Source: Collinsella aerofaciens
GTDB lineage: Bacteria > Actinomycetota > Coriobacteriia > Coriobacteriales > Coriobacteriaceae
Direction of reading: 5' to 3'
Length of the DNA: 52,366 bases
Assembly: GCF_015555045.1 (NCBI RefSeq)
Contig: NZ_JADNJQ010000016.1
Coordinates: 1-52,366 of the forward strand
Numbering within the stretch: position 1 is the stretch's first letter; every line of letters begins with the position of its first letter. Below the pieces are notes generated by a model. The model was not told where the DNA came from. It saw only the letters and a program-made list of their open reading frames with translations, and ran no database searches. Below are positions 52,269 to 52,366 of the stretch, piece by piece. The position numbers and the translations under genes were made by a program.

Positions 52269-52366
52269 CCCATTTTTTTCGCATGCAAAGGTCGCGCGCG
52301 CAGACGTGGTGTAAGAGTGTCCTGAGGTCCGTCGCTGCAAGTCCCGATGTTACTCCTTCTTGAGAC

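Noticed and set aside
52116-52340. 74-codon minus-strand open frame at the right edge
   Set aside because: No ribosome site and no family; it runs through an inverted repeat and overlaps the start of the nuclease-like gene.

Overview
The window looks like a chromosomal segment of an anaerobic gut actinobacterium of the class Coriobacteriia, most likely Collinsella or a close relative. This is inferred from four things: about 60% G+C with strong GC-ending codons, densely packed genes with GGAGG-type ribosome sites, fermentative and anaerobic gene content (iron alcohol dehydrogenase plus aldehyde dehydrogenase, a reverse rubrerythrin, a ferredoxin-type electron-transfer flavoprotein), and short intergenic palindromic elements. 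No rRNA, tRNA, CRISPR array, phage or full-length transposase gene was seen.

Layout. 1-1.4 kb: an AraC/GyrI-type regulator of visibly different composition, then a poor intergenic stretch. 1.4-6.4 kb: a complete branched-chain amino acid ABC operon (livJHMGF, minus strand), with the frameshifted remains of a second livJ behind it. 6.9-9.2 kb: homoserine dehydrogenase and a BaiA-like short-chain dehydrogenase. 9.3-9.7 kb: a 62-bp-period array of imperfect palindromes between convergent genes. 9.7-20.8 kb: a CPA2 cation/proton antiporter, single-chain purL, an EamA exporter, a membrane diguanylate cyclase, a KdgT-type permease, azlCD and an HD-domain protein. 20.8-24.4 kb: a FAD 2-hydroxyacid dehydrogenase with EtfB and a ferredoxin-EtfA fusion, which together resemble the electron-confurcating lactate dehydrogenase of acetogens.

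24.7-27.9 kb: five genes for mostly exported proteins, one with a LAQTG sorting signal; this is an uncharacterised surface locus. 28.1-34.5 kb: DUF554, then a compact trio of TerB-N/TerB-C protein, BrxD-like (DUF2791) ATPase and BrxHI/Lhr-like helicase. I regard this trio as the most likely under-described system here, probably defence or DNA-stress related. 34.5-41.1 kb: a spermidine-synthase-like protein, bacterial Elp3, an XRE regulator plus DUF4097 protein, and two methyltransferases including a TrmB homologue. 41.4-47.2 kb: a Ski2-like helicase, a DUF2130 coiled-coil/nuclease-fold protein, a phosphoesterase, a small acidic protein and a HIRAN protein.

47.3-50.8 kb: an ADH-ALDH operon behind a Rex-like operator, divergent from the reverse rubrerythrin. 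50.9-52.4 kb: one of two 123-bp MITE-like elements, which supplies the stop codon of a nuclease-like gene, followed by that gene.

Functional themes are amino-acid uptake, export and biosynthesis (liv, azlCD, hom), anaerobic redox balance (Etf-dehydrogenase, ADH/ALDH, rubrerythrin), surface proteins, and nucleic-acid surveillance (TerB-BrxD-BrxHI, DUF3516, DUF2130, HIRAN).
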